A stretch of 64,000 nucleotides of DNA from Bradyrhizobium archetypum (lineage in GTDB: Bacteria > Pseudomonadota > Alphaproteobacteria > Rhizobiales > Xanthobacteraceae). Location: NCBI RefSeq assembly GCF_013114835.1, contig NZ_JAAVLW010000001.1, positions 806,001-870,000 of the forward strand, written 5' to 3'. The stretch's first letter is position 1. Each line of letters starts with the position of its first letter. A program made the position numbers and the translations under genes. Shown piece by piece: positions 24,343 through 32,698 of the stretch. Below the pieces are notes generated by a model, which saw nothing but the letters and a program-made list of their open reading frames with translations, ran no database searches and was not told the origin of the DNA.

Positions 24343-25800
24343 TCAGCGATAGAATCCGAGAACGGCCTTGGTCTCGAGATATTCCTCGATGCCCTCAAGG
24401 CCGTATTCCCGGCCATTGCCGGAACGCTTGTATCCGCCAAAAGGTGCATTCGGGTCCCAGTCGGGAAAGTTGAGATGAACCTGACCGGACCGGATCTGCT
24501 CGGCCACGGCCCGCACGGTCTCCATACCAGTGCCTTGCACGTGGGCGCCGAGGCCGTAGACCGTGTCGTTGGCAATCTCGATTGCCTCATCCACGCTGTC
24601 ATAGGGTATGATCGAGAGTACCGGGCCGAAGATTTCCTCCTGCGCGATCCTCATGTCGCGACGGACGTTCGAGAAGATCGTCGGCCGCGCATAGAGTCCG
24701 ACCTGCAGGTCGTCCGGCCGCCCCGGTCCGCCGATGACGAGCTTGGCGCCCTCCTCCAGGCCGATCCCGATCATGGCCTGGACTCGCTCGAACTGCGGCC
24801 GGTTGGCGATCGGGCCATGGGTCGTGCTTTCCGCGAGGGGATCGCCGACCACCAATTCGGAAGCTGCCGCCGCGGCGAGAATCTCGACCTCCTTCATCTG
24901 TGAGCGGGACACGAGCATGCGCGTCGGTGCGCTACAGGATTGGCCGAGATTGCGGAAGGCGGCGCCGACGCCGAGCGGAACAGCCCGGCCCAGATCGGCA
25001 TCCGGCAAAATGATATTCGGCGACTTGCCGCCGAGTTCCTGGGCGACGCGCTTCACCGTGGGCGCCGCCGCTTGCGCGACAAGAACCCCCGCGCGCGTCG
25101 AGCCGGTGATCGAGATCATGTCCACCTGCGGATGCGACGCTAGAGCGCCGCCCACGGTTGGACCTGTGCCGTTGACGAGGTTGAATACGCCGGGCGGACA
25201 GCCGGCGTCGTCCATCACCTCAGCGAACAGCAAGGCGCTGAGCGGCGACAATTCGCTCGGCTTCAACACGACAGTGCAACCCGCCGCCAGCGCCGGTCCG
25301 ACCTTGGCTGTGATCTGGTAGAGCGGCCAGTTCCAGGGCGTAATGAGTCCACAGACGCCGATCGCCTCGCGTAGGATCGCGGTGCTGCCGCGCGGGGTGA
25401 CGAACGGATAGGTCGCGAGATTGGCGCGCGCGACCCGGATATGTTCGGCAGCCAGCGGCACTTGGGCGCGACGCGCGTAGGTGATGGCGGCTCCCATCTC
25501 GCATGTGAGGGCCTGCGCGAACAGCTCCAGCCGCTCGAGCAGCAAACCATGGACCCGGTCGAGCAGCGCCGCCCTCTCAGCAGGTGGCGTCATGGACCAG
25601 CCGGCGAAGGCTCGTCTCGCGGCCGCGACAGCGCAGTCCACATCCCCGCCATCCCCGAGCGCGACTTCGGCGATCGGCTGCTCGGTCGCCGGATTAACGA
25701 CGCTCGCCGTGGCCGATCCGGTCGGCTTCCGCCATTCTCCATCGATGTAGAACTTGCCGAGCAAATCAGCGTCCATCAGGTGTCCAACCGGCGAAGTCAT
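24343..25800 (-). CDS. Aldehyde dehydrogenase (NAD(P)+-dependent)
   Basis: A 485-residue ALDH-superfamily enzyme. It has TPWNWPLYQ and the NAD-binding ITGSTRAG, the general base E255 in QELGGKSPNI, the nucleophile C289 in LGQSCSAPTRM, and a C-terminal LNFPDWDPNAPFGGYKRSGNG. The ATG at 25800 overlaps the stop of the FAD oxidoreductase gene as ATGA. It is the last gene of an operon GNAT - DSD1-like - FAD oxidase - ALDH, where it would oxidise an aldehyde released upstream, such as acetaldehyde from D-threonine cleavage or an amine-derived aldehyde. The substrate is inferred from context only. Confidence 0.92.
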   Translation of the reverse strand: MTSPVGHLMDADLLGKFYIDGEWRKPTGSATASVVNPATEQPIAEVALGDGGDVDCAVAAARRAFAGWSMTPPAERAALLDRVHGLLLERLELFAQALTCEMGAAITYARRAQVPLAAEHIRVARANLATYPFVTPRGSTAILREAIGVCGLITPWNWPLYQITAKVGPALAAGCTVVLKPSELSPLSALLFAEVMDDAGCPPGVFNLVNGTGPTVGGALASHPQVDMISITGSTRAGVLVAQAAAPTVKRVAQELGGKSPNIILPDADLGRAVPLGVGAAFRNLGQSCSAPTRMLVSRSQMKEVEILAAAAASELVVGDPLAESTTHGPIANRPQFERVQAMIGIGLEEGAKLVIGGPGRPDDLQVGLYARPTIFSNVRRDMRIAQEEIFGPVLSIIPYDSVDEAIEIANDTVYGLGAHVQGTGMETVRAVAEQIRSGQVHLNFPDWDPNAPFGGYKRSGNGREYGLEGIEEYLETKAVLGFYR

Positions 25801-27074
25801 TGGAAGCGATCCTTAATGCGGTAGTAGGCGCCGACCAGCGGGAGGAACCAGGGCGGACCGAGATGGCCCGGAATGGCCGGCCACGCGAAATCTTTCCAAG
25901 GATTGAGCTCGGCGCGCCCGTCCATGACCTCAGCCATGATCGTCCCCATCAGGGTCGACATCTGGGTGCCGTGGCCACTGTAGCCCATGGAATAGTAGAT
26001 GCCGTTGCGTTCGCCGGCGCGCGGCAGCCGGTCGCGCGTCATGTCGACCATTCCGCCCCAGCAATAATCGATACGCACGCCGCGAAGCTCGGGAAAGACG
26101 TCGTGCAACGCCGCCTGCAGGATGGCGCCGCTTTTTTCGTCCGACGCCGGATTGGAGATGGCGAAGCGCGCGCGGCCACCGAACAGCAGCCGGTTGTCGG
26201 GCGTCGTTCGGAAGTAGTTGACGAGGTTCTTGGTATCGACCGCCATCCGGCGGCGTGGCAGGAGCCGATCGAGGGCTGGGATGGGCAAGGGCTCGGTGAC
26301 GATCAGGAAGGCGCCGACCGGCACGATCCGGCGCCGAATCCAACCCAGCGGTCCCGTATGCGAGATGCCGCTCGCAAGCAGAACCTGCGAGGCCCGTAGT
26401 CGGCCCTTGGATGTCTCGATCTCGTGGCCTCCGCCGGCGGCGGGCCGCAGGGCCGTCATCGTCGCATGCTCGTGGATATCGACCCCGCGCCGCGCGGCCG
26501 CTTCGGCAAGGCCGCGGACGAAGCGTCCGACATGCATGCCGGCGCTCTTGCGGTAGATGAGCCCGCCGTAATACCGCTTCGATCCCACCTCACCGACCAG
26601 ATCGGCACGGCTCACCATCGCCGTGTCGGGATCGACAGTGGCGGCCAGCAATTCCTGGCTGCGCGCCAGCTTGTCGTAGTGCTCAGGCCTCGCCGCAAGC
26701 TTGATCTTGCCGACGCGCGCGAATTTGCAGTCGATGTTCTCCTCGGTCACCAGCCGCTCGACCATATCGACGCCGGCGTCGAAGGCCCGGTAGAGCCGGT
26801 CGGCGACGTCCTTGCCGAGCTTGGCCGAGAGCGTGCCGTAGTCCTGCGCGAACCCATTGTTGCACATCCCGCCGTTTCGGCCGGAAGCCGCGTGCCCGAT
26901 CGTCTCGGCTTCGAGCAGCACGACGCGCGCGCCCTTCTTGGCGAGCGCCAGCGCGGCGGAAGAGCCGGTCAGGCCGCCCCCGATCACGGCGACGTCGTAA
27001 GAGCCCTCCACCGGCCCTGCGGCGGCGCTCGTGAATGGCTGCGATGTATCCAGCCAATAGGATGTGAGCTTCAT
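25797..27074 (-). CDS. FAD-dependent oxidoreductase, DadA/PuuB-like (island copy 2)
   Basis: A 425-residue flavoprotein. The FAD fold DVAVIGGGLTGSSAALALA (~29-47) is followed by GHAASGRNGGMCNNGFAQDY. Near the C-terminus YYSMGYSGHGTQMSTLMG closes the flavin site. Such proteins oxidise D-amino acids, glycine, sarcosine or gamma-glutamyl amines to the imine. Its stop overlaps the aldehyde dehydrogenase start, and the DSD1-like gene lies 72 bases upstream. It is distinct from, but clearly related to, the flavoproteins at 16728 and 29401. Confidence 0.88.
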   Translation of the reverse strand: MKLTSYWLDTSQPFTSAAAGPVEGSYDVAVIGGGLTGSSAALALAKKGARVVLLEAETIGHAASGRNGGMCNNGFAQDYGTLSAKLGKDVADRLYRAFDAGVDMVERLVTEENIDCKFARVGKIKLAARPEHYDKLARSQELLAATVDPDTAMVSRADLVGEVGSKRYYGGLIYRKSAGMHVGRFVRGLAEAAARRGVDIHEHATMTALRPAAGGGHEIETSKGRLRASQVLLASGISHTGPLGWIRRRIVPVGAFLIVTEPLPIPALDRLLPRRRMAVDTKNLVNYFRTTPDNRLLFGGRARFAISNPASDEKSGAILQAALHDVFPELRGVRIDYCWGGMVDMTRDRLPRAGERNGIYYSMGYSGHGTQMSTLMGTIMAEVMDGRAELNPWKDFAWPAIPGHLGPPWFLPLVGAYYRIKDRFQ

Positions 27075-27146
27075 ATCGACCTCTGATCCTCGCGATGCGA
27101 ATGCTGGGCACCCGCAAATCGTTACGGCGCAACTCTGTTCGAGAAC

Positions 27147-28331
27147 CTACCAGCCGCGCATTCGCGGCCACTGAGCTTCGATTGTGTCGCTCCCGGCGGA
27201 GACGACATTGTACAACTCGTGTTGTGAGGCCGTCGCGCAGGCGTGATTGGGCAGGATCCTGACCTTCGCGCCGATCGACAGATCGGGCAAAGCGTGCGCC
27301 GCGCCGGACCGGATGGCGAGGATGCCGTGCTCCTGGCTCGCCTGCGCGACGATCAGGTCGGGATAGATCTTGCCGCAGGGATCGCAGACGAGGCCGTAGC
27401 CCTGGTCGATTCGCTGCGCCGCTGTGCCGCGGTCGCGCGACAGCGCCATCCAGCCGGCATCGACCAGAATCCAGCCCTTCTCAGGCTTCGTGCCGATCAC
27501 CGTGGCAAGTACGGAGATCGCGATGTCGTCGGTCGTGCAGACACCGACACCGTGCATCACAAGATCGAAGAACATGTAGACGCCAGCCCGCATCTCCGTA
27601 ATGCCGGTCAGGTCTTCGGCGAAATGGGCGGTGGGCGTCGAACCGACGCTCACGACAGGGCATTCGTGTCCGGCTGCGCGCAACATCTCCGCCGCGGCGA
27701 CCGCCACGGCACGCTCGTTCTCCGCAGCCGCGATAAGGGCCTGGGGCGTGCACAGGCTGTAGGACTCGCCGGCATGGGTGAGAATGCCGGCGAGCTTGAC
27801 GCCGGCCTCGCCCAGCGCAGCCGCGACGGCGATGAGCTTGGGATCGGTGGCGGTCAGCCCGCCGCGATGACCGTCGCAGTCGATCTCGATGAAGGCGGAT
27901 GGCGTCACGCCAGCGGCGCGACCGGCCGTGCCGAGCATCGTCGCCTGTTCAGGCGAATCGAGCAGCACCTTGAGATCGATGCCTGCTTTCCGCAGACGCA
28001 TTGCTCTCTCGGCAGCGTGCGGTGCAAGCCCCACGGCATAAGTCATGTCACGGACACCGTGCCGCGCGAAGTACTCTGCCTCCGCCAAGGTGGAGACAGT
28101 GATTGGCCCCGGCTCGGACCGATAGGCGCGTCGGGCGACGTCAATGGATTTGGCGGTCTTCATATGGGGACGCAGCACCACGCCTCGCGCGGCCATGCGA
28201 GAGGACAGACGGGCGAGATTGCGATCCAGCCGGTCAGTGTCGAGCAGGAGAGCCGGAGTTGCCAGCGTGCCCACCGTTGCTGCCGTCTCGCCATTCTGGA
28301 TATTTGGTCCGCGCATCTCCTGCCGTAGCAC
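27147..28331 (-). CDS. D-threonine aldolase/D-serine dehydratase-like PLP enzyme (DSD1 family)
   Basis: A ~394-residue fold-type III PLP enzyme, with an alanine-racemase-like TIM barrel followed by a beta domain. TPALLLDTDRLDRNLARL opens the barrel, LRPHMKTAKS provides the PLP lysine (about K58), and near the C-terminus ILPNHACATAS contains the His and Cys that bind the divalent metal in D-threonine aldolase and D-serine dehydratase. GTG 28331 is preferred over ATG 28316: it has GGGGAG upstream, whereas the ATG directly abuts its AGGAG. It starts 11 bases after the GNAT stop. It would split a 3-hydroxy-D-amino acid (D-Thr to glycine and acetaldehyde) or deaminate it. Confidence 0.85.
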   Translation of the reverse strand: MLRQEMRGPNIQNGETAATVGTLATPALLLDTDRLDRNLARLSSRMAARGVVLRPHMKTAKSIDVARRAYRSEPGPITVSTLAEAEYFARHGVRDMTYAVGLAPHAAERAMRLRKAGIDLKVLLDSPEQATMLGTAGRAAGVTPSAFIEIDCDGHRGGLTATDPKLIAVAAALGEAGVKLAGILTHAGESYSLCTPQALIAAAENERAVAVAAAEMLRAAGHECPVVSVGSTPTAHFAEDLTGITEMRAGVYMFFDLVMHGVGVCTTDDIAISVLATVIGTKPEKGWILVDAGWMALSRDRGTAAQRIDQGYGLVCDPCGKIYPDLIVAQASQEHGILAIRSGAAHALPDLSIGAKVRILPNHACATASQHELYNVVSAGSDTIEAQWPRMRGW

Positions 28332-28342
28332 TTCGCTCTCCC

Positions 28343-29215
28343 CTAGCCGAACGACTGGTTGGCGATCGCAAAGGTCCGCGCTGGCCCGGTCGACAGCGGC
28401 GGCGTCCCCAGAAGCATGGTGGTGGCATCTCCGACCTGCTGCAGACCGACGGCTTCGAGCCATTCTCCGAGCTGAGATGAGGCAGAGGTGTCGATCCGGA
28501 CGAAAGCACGCCCGAGACCTGCGAGCGCAGCTTCGATCAGCGTGCGTGCATCGGTCGGGCTCTCGGCCACGACAGGGCCGATGACATGTCCGCGCCCGAA
28601 AAGGCGGGAGATAGCATAGCCGCTGGGTATGCCGTCGCGCTGCAGGACGTAGCCGTCGGCGCTCTGGACGAGCCGATCCAGCATCCGTTGCCTATCCAGA
28701 CCAGTAGCCTCGCGATCGAGCCGCATTATCGCCTCGAAATCCGATGCAGCCATTGCCCTGACAAGGCTCGACGGCGGCGCCTTTTGGCGTTCCTCGCAAA
28801 TTCCCTGGTGCTGGTGGATGACCCCAATAGGGACGAAGCCGCGCCGCCGGTAAAGCATGATGCCTTCGGCCGTGGAATTCAATGTGATGGTTCGTGGATA
28901 CGCCGACGCGAGCAACGCATCCATGAGCCGCGCCCCGTAGCCACGGCCCTGAGCGGCCTTCGCAATGATGATCATCCCGGCGGAAGCATGGGTCTCGCCG
29001 TACGGCCACCAGGCCGCGGTCCCGATCACCACACCGGCGCGCTGCAGAACAAAGCCATGGCCCAACTGCAGCGCGAAATCCCAATCCTCGAACCGATAGG
29101 GCCAAGACATCTCTTGCGAGAGCTTCAGGGCGCCTTCCAGATGCGCTCTGGCGAATGGAAGCAGGACCACGTCCTGATTGACACGATCTCCGGGCCGGTA
29201 CGCTGCGCTTGTCAT
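28343..29215 (-). CDS. Tandem GNAT-domain N-acetyltransferase (island copy 1)
   Basis: A 290-residue protein with an N-terminal GNAT domain: the acetyl-CoA loop reads AQGRGYGARLMDALLA (~100-115) and TLNSTAEGIMLYRRRGF follows as beta5/alpha4. A second, degenerate GNAT-like half contains GYAISRLFGRGHVIGPVVAE. The protein at 44540-45418 has the same layout and the same FGRGHVIGP phrase. The start MTSAAY lacks a strong ribosome site; the open frame runs further upstream without a better one. It heads the DSD1-FAD-ALDH operon. Family members acetylate amines or amino acids; the target here is unknown. Confidence 0.82.
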   Translation of the reverse strand: MTSAAYRPGDRVNQDVVLLPFARAHLEGALKLSQEMSWPYRFEDWDFALQLGHGFVLQRAGVVIGTAAWWPYGETHASAGMIIIAKAAQGRGYGARLMDALLASAYPRTITLNSTAEGIMLYRRRGFVPIGVIHQHQGICEERQKAPPSSLVRAMAASDFEAIMRLDREATGLDRQRMLDRLVQSADGYVLQRDGIPSGYAISRLFGRGHVIGPVVAESPTDARTLIEAALAGLGRAFVRIDTSASSQLGEWLEAVGLQQVGDATTMLLGTPPLSTGPARTFAIANQSFG

Positions 29216-29325
29216 GATGCGTCGATGTTTCTTGCTCGGAGTTGCCCGACTAATCCCGAGTGCCTGACAGGGTGAGGACCATCGGATGATCCTCGCGTAG
29301 CCTGGAGCGTAGCTTGGACCCCACA

Positions 29326-29387
29326 GCATTACGCAATCGGACTGGAGCAAAGTTCGGCATAGTATTTCATTGATGATGCGGCAGGAG
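29326..29387 (-). promoter_or_regulatory. Conserved 62-bp upstream element, copy 2 (GNAT operon)
   Basis: The gapless partner of 24108-24169 (47/62 identical), here 111 bases before the GNAT start. It lies in the short gap after the FAD oxidoreductase gene at 29401, so it is not part of a coding duplication. The neighbouring coding regions are unrelated, which argues that the element itself is under selection or was duplicated with its promoter. Confidence 0.55.
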
Positions 29388-29400
29388 GGTCAATCTGCCA

Positions 29401-30711
29401 TCAGCGGCTGGCACGCCACAGCGCGATCCGATCACGCATGCGATAGCCCTGAATGAAGGCAGGCATGAACCACGGATTGCCTCGATAGAGTGGGATGAAT
29501 GCCGGCGGCCGGAAGTCAAAGGCGGTGCGCGCCTGCTCCTTGTGACCCATGAGCTTGTGGGCCGCATGCATACCGATCCACGGTGCCCAGACTACGCCGG
29601 AACCGCAGAAGCCAGTGGCATAGACGATGCCGTTCTTCTCGAAGATGCGGGGAATCATGTCGCGGTTCATTGCCACATTGCCGAACCAGCTGTGCGAAAG
29701 GCGAACATTCTCCAGTTCGGGAAAAAGGTTCACCAACCCCTTACGCAGAAGCAGCTTCGGAGCGACGGGATCGCCGACGCGGGAGCTATCACGTCCACCC
29801 AGCAGAATACGTCTGCCGTCGGGTGAGGGTCGGTAATAGAAGCCGACCTCCCGGTTCTCGGTGATCATCATGCGTTTCGGCATCAGCCGCGCCATGGCTT
29901 CGGGCGCGAGCTCCTCGGTCGCAATGATCCGGCTGCGAACCGGGACCAGCCTGCGGCGCAGGAAAGGCACGGCACCATCGGTGTAGCCGTTGGTACAAAC
30001 CAGCACCTGACGCGCCTGCACCGATCCGGCTGCGGTGACGACGCGGAATCCGGAGGCATCCCCCTCTATTGAGATGACCGGTGTTCGGCCGTGGACCGTC
30101 AGTCCCGATGCGAGCGCAACGCGCAGGAGTTCGGCGTGGAATTTCGCCGGGTGCAGCCCGCCGATATCCATCCGAACCGTGCCACCGCGATAGACATCGG
30201 TGCCGATGTAGCTGCGTTGCTCGGGATACGGAACCGCGTAGGACTCGATCCGCAGTTTCTTCGCCAGGGTCTCCGCGCTGCGCGCCATGGCTTCGTATTG
30301 TTCATAGCCGAAGGCGCCTTTGAACTGTCCGACAGCCTGGAAGTCGCACGCGAGCCCTTCCGTCCTGATGAAATCGTACAGGAATTCGCGCGCGCTCTTG
30401 CCTTCCGCCTCGATTGCCAGCGCCGTCTCTTCGCCGAACCGTCGCGTGAGCGTCGCGTAGTCCGGCCGAATGGTTCCGCTGGTGATTCCACCGTTGCGCG
30501 TCGAAGCTCCCTCTCCCGGGTTCATTGCGTCAAACGCTGCGACCGAGCGCCCCTCGCGCGCCAGCACCAGCCCGGCCGAAAGCCCGGCATAGCCCGCACC
30601 CACGATCAGCACGTCGAGCTTCTTGGACAATGGCTGCTGAGGCAGCGGCTTAAGCGGAGCGGCTTCCCACCAATAGGGCGTCGCCTTTTCGTCAACTCTC
30701 GGCGCGAGCAT
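29401..30711 (-). CDS. FAD-dependent oxidoreductase, DadA/PuuB-like (island copy 3)
   Basis: A 436-residue flavoprotein beginning with a Pro/Lys-rich lead, then DVLIVGAGYAGLSAGLVLA (~33-51) and GEGASTRNGGITSGT, the FAD-contacting turn of this family. GFCGSGVVWAPWIGMHAA marks the C-terminal flavin contact. The ATG has no strong ribosome site. It lies 45 bases downstream of the peptide-type ABC permease gene and probably belongs to that transport operon (36058 to 29401), which would make it the first oxidative step for the imported compound. Confidence 0.87.
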   Translation of the reverse strand: MLAPRVDEKATPYWWEAAPLKPLPQQPLSKKLDVLIVGAGYAGLSAGLVLAREGRSVAAFDAMNPGEGASTRNGGITSGTIRPDYATLTRRFGEETALAIEAEGKSAREFLYDFIRTEGLACDFQAVGQFKGAFGYEQYEAMARSAETLAKKLRIESYAVPYPEQRSYIGTDVYRGGTVRMDIGGLHPAKFHAELLRVALASGLTVHGRTPVISIEGDASGFRVVTAAGSVQARQVLVCTNGYTDGAVPFLRRRLVPVRSRIIATEELAPEAMARLMPKRMMITENREVGFYYRPSPDGRRILLGGRDSSRVGDPVAPKLLLRKGLVNLFPELENVRLSHSWFGNVAMNRDMIPRIFEKNGIVYATGFCGSGVVWAPWIGMHAAHKLMGHKEQARTAFDFRPPAFIPLYRGNPWFMPAFIQGYRMRDRIALWRASR

Positions 30712-30755
30712 GGCGTTTGCTTCTCATATGTTCAACTGTGGCTTGGCTCAAATTG

Positions 30756-31634
30756 TCAAATGTGGTCGTCTCGAACGTCGAGGGCGTCTCGCAGGCCGTC
30801 GCCGATGAAGTTGAAGCTCGTTACCGCAATTGTAATTGCGGCACCGGGGATGATGGCGAGCCATGGAGCGCTGGCCAGATATTGCTGGGCGCCGTTGAGC
30901 AAGTTGCCCCAGCTGGGCATCGGCGGCTGGATTCCGTAGCCGAGAAAGCTGATATAGGCTTCCAGAAGAATCGCGCGAGCGACCGCCAGGCTCGCGGCGA
31001 CGATGATTGGACCTATCGCATTGGGCAGGATCTCGCGGAACATGATATGCCTGCGGCTCAGCCCTACCATGCGCGCAGCCTGGACGAACTCGCGCTCGCG
31101 CAGCGAGCGGACCTCGGCCTCGACGATTCTGGCGGTCTCCATCCAGCTCGTGACGGCAATGATCACGGTGATCATCACCGGGCTGGGCCGCAGCGTTGCG
31201 GCCAGCGCCAGGACGAGGAAGATCGAGGGATAAGAAAGGAAGCCGTCCACGGTGCGCATCAGCGCCGCGCCGACCCAGCCGCCGCGATATCCGGCCGTCA
31301 CGCCGACCAGCGTGCCGATCAGCGTTGACAGCAGCATCGCGGAGAAGCCGACCAGCAGCGAGACACGCCCGGCCATCAACAGCCGCGCAGCCAGATCACG
31401 CCCCAGCGGATCGGTGCCGAAGTAGTGATTACCGCTGAGAGGTGGAGCAAAGCGGGCGCGCAGATCGATTTGGAGCGAGTCGTATGCCAAGGCATAGGGA
31501 CCGATGGCGCACGCCAGCACAAGTAGGGTGATCATCGCGATCCCCACGAGTGCCAGATGATGGCGCATGAAGCGGTACACCGCACGGCTGTGCCACCAGC
31601 GAATCGGAGCTGCGTGCGCGACGATAGCGGTCAT
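30756..31634 (-). CDS. Peptide/nickel-type ABC permease (DppC-like)
   Basis: A 292-residue inner-membrane permease. The N-terminal cytoplasmic stretch leads into HHLALVGIAMITLLVLACAIG. The family phrase HYFGTDPLGRDLAARLL is followed by five further helices, with the EAA loop FVQAARMVGLSRRHIMFREILPN in the middle. AGGAGG precedes the ATG. It pairs with the DppB-like permease 38 bases upstream. Confidence 0.94.
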   Translation of the reverse strand: MTAIVAHAAPIRWWHSRAVYRFMRHHLALVGIAMITLLVLACAIGPYALAYDSLQIDLRARFAPPLSGNHYFGTDPLGRDLAARLLMAGRVSLLVGFSAMLLSTLIGTLVGVTAGYRGGWVGAALMRTVDGFLSYPSIFLVLALAATLRPSPVMITVIIAVTSWMETARIVEAEVRSLREREFVQAARMVGLSRRHIMFREILPNAIGPIIVAASLAVARAILLEAYISFLGYGIQPPMPSWGNLLNGAQQYLASAPWLAIIPGAAITIAVTSFNFIGDGLRDALDVRDDHI

Positions 31635-31672
31635 ATCTGCTGCCTCCTGTAAACAGGCGTGAGTCCGCGGGG

Positions 31673-32623
31673 TCAGGCCAAGCGGATGCGCGGGTCGACG
31701 ATAGCGATGACGATGTCTGCGATCAGGTTGCCCAGGACGACCAGGATGGCCGAGAATATCAATAGCCCCATTACGACCGGATAGTCGCTATAACCGAGGC
31801 TATCGAGAAACAACCGACCCATTCCCGGCCACGTGAAGACCGTCTCAGTGACCAATGCGCCGGTCAGAATGCTGGGCAGTTGCATCCCTGCCAGCGTGAT
31901 CATCGGCAACAGCGCATTGCCGACGACATGCCTCAGCAAGATGCGGCGCTCGCTTACGCCTTTGGCACGGGCCGTCTTGACGAAATCCTGGCTTAGCGCA
32001 TCGAGTGTCGCCGTGCGCATGTAGCGGCTCCAGATCGCGACATGAACCAGCGACAGCACCAGGCTTGGCAGGATCAGGTGATGCAGATAGTCCAGCACCG
32101 AGCCGTCGCCGATCGTGTACATGTTACCTGCAGGAACCCACCCGAGTTTCAATGTGAAGATGTAGATGCCGATCAGGCCGAACCAGAAAGTCGGGACCGA
32201 CAGCGCGATCATGGCGCCGACCGTCGCGCAATAGTCGAAGAGAGAATAGCGGTGGGTGGCACCGCGGATGCCGATCCAGGAACCAATCGCGATCGCCAGT
32301 GCGGTAGACGTCCCCATGAGCAGCAGCGTCGCCGACAGATGCCGACCAATCACCGCCAGCACCGAAGAGCCATCGCGGAAGGAGTGTCCCCAGTCGCCCT
32401 GAACCAACCGCCAAGCCCAATCGAGATACTGAATCCATAGCGGCCGGTTCAGCCCTAGCTGCTCTACGAGTCTCTCGACGTCCTTCTGGCTCATGCCAGG
32501 ATCGAGCCCGAATTGCGCAAGAGGACCGCCCGGCATGAGGTTGAGAACCGTGAATCCGATGATCGAGACGATCACCAGCAGGACGATGCTCTGCGAGAGA
32601 CGATTGAGCAGGAACCCGGACAT
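31673..32623 (-). CDS. Peptide/nickel-type ABC permease (DppB-like)
   Basis: A 316-residue permease: first helix SIVLLVIVSIIGFTVLNLMPG, the long periplasmic loop with GDWGHSFRDGSSV, the EAA loop FVKTARAKGVSERRILLRHV, and a last helix before DPRIRLA, the standard ending. The start at 32623 (MSGFLLNRL) was chosen over 32635 because GGAG is six bases before it. It lies 75 bases after the binding-protein gene. Confidence 0.92.
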   Translation of the reverse strand: MSGFLLNRLSQSIVLLVIVSIIGFTVLNLMPGGPLAQFGLDPGMSQKDVERLVEQLGLNRPLWIQYLDWAWRLVQGDWGHSFRDGSSVLAVIGRHLSATLLLMGTSTALAIAIGSWIGIRGATHRYSLFDYCATVGAMIALSVPTFWFGLIGIYIFTLKLGWVPAGNMYTIGDGSVLDYLHHLILPSLVLSLVHVAIWSRYMRTATLDALSQDFVKTARAKGVSERRILLRHVVGNALLPMITLAGMQLPSILTGALVTETVFTWPGMGRLFLDSLGYSDYPVVMGLLIFSAILVVLGNLIADIVIAIVDPRIRLA

Positions 32624-32698
32624 TCGAGTCTCCATGTTACCTTGACGGTGCAGTCGGTCGCCGTCCTTCCGGCTATGCAGGTCTCGGACGGTGGTACG

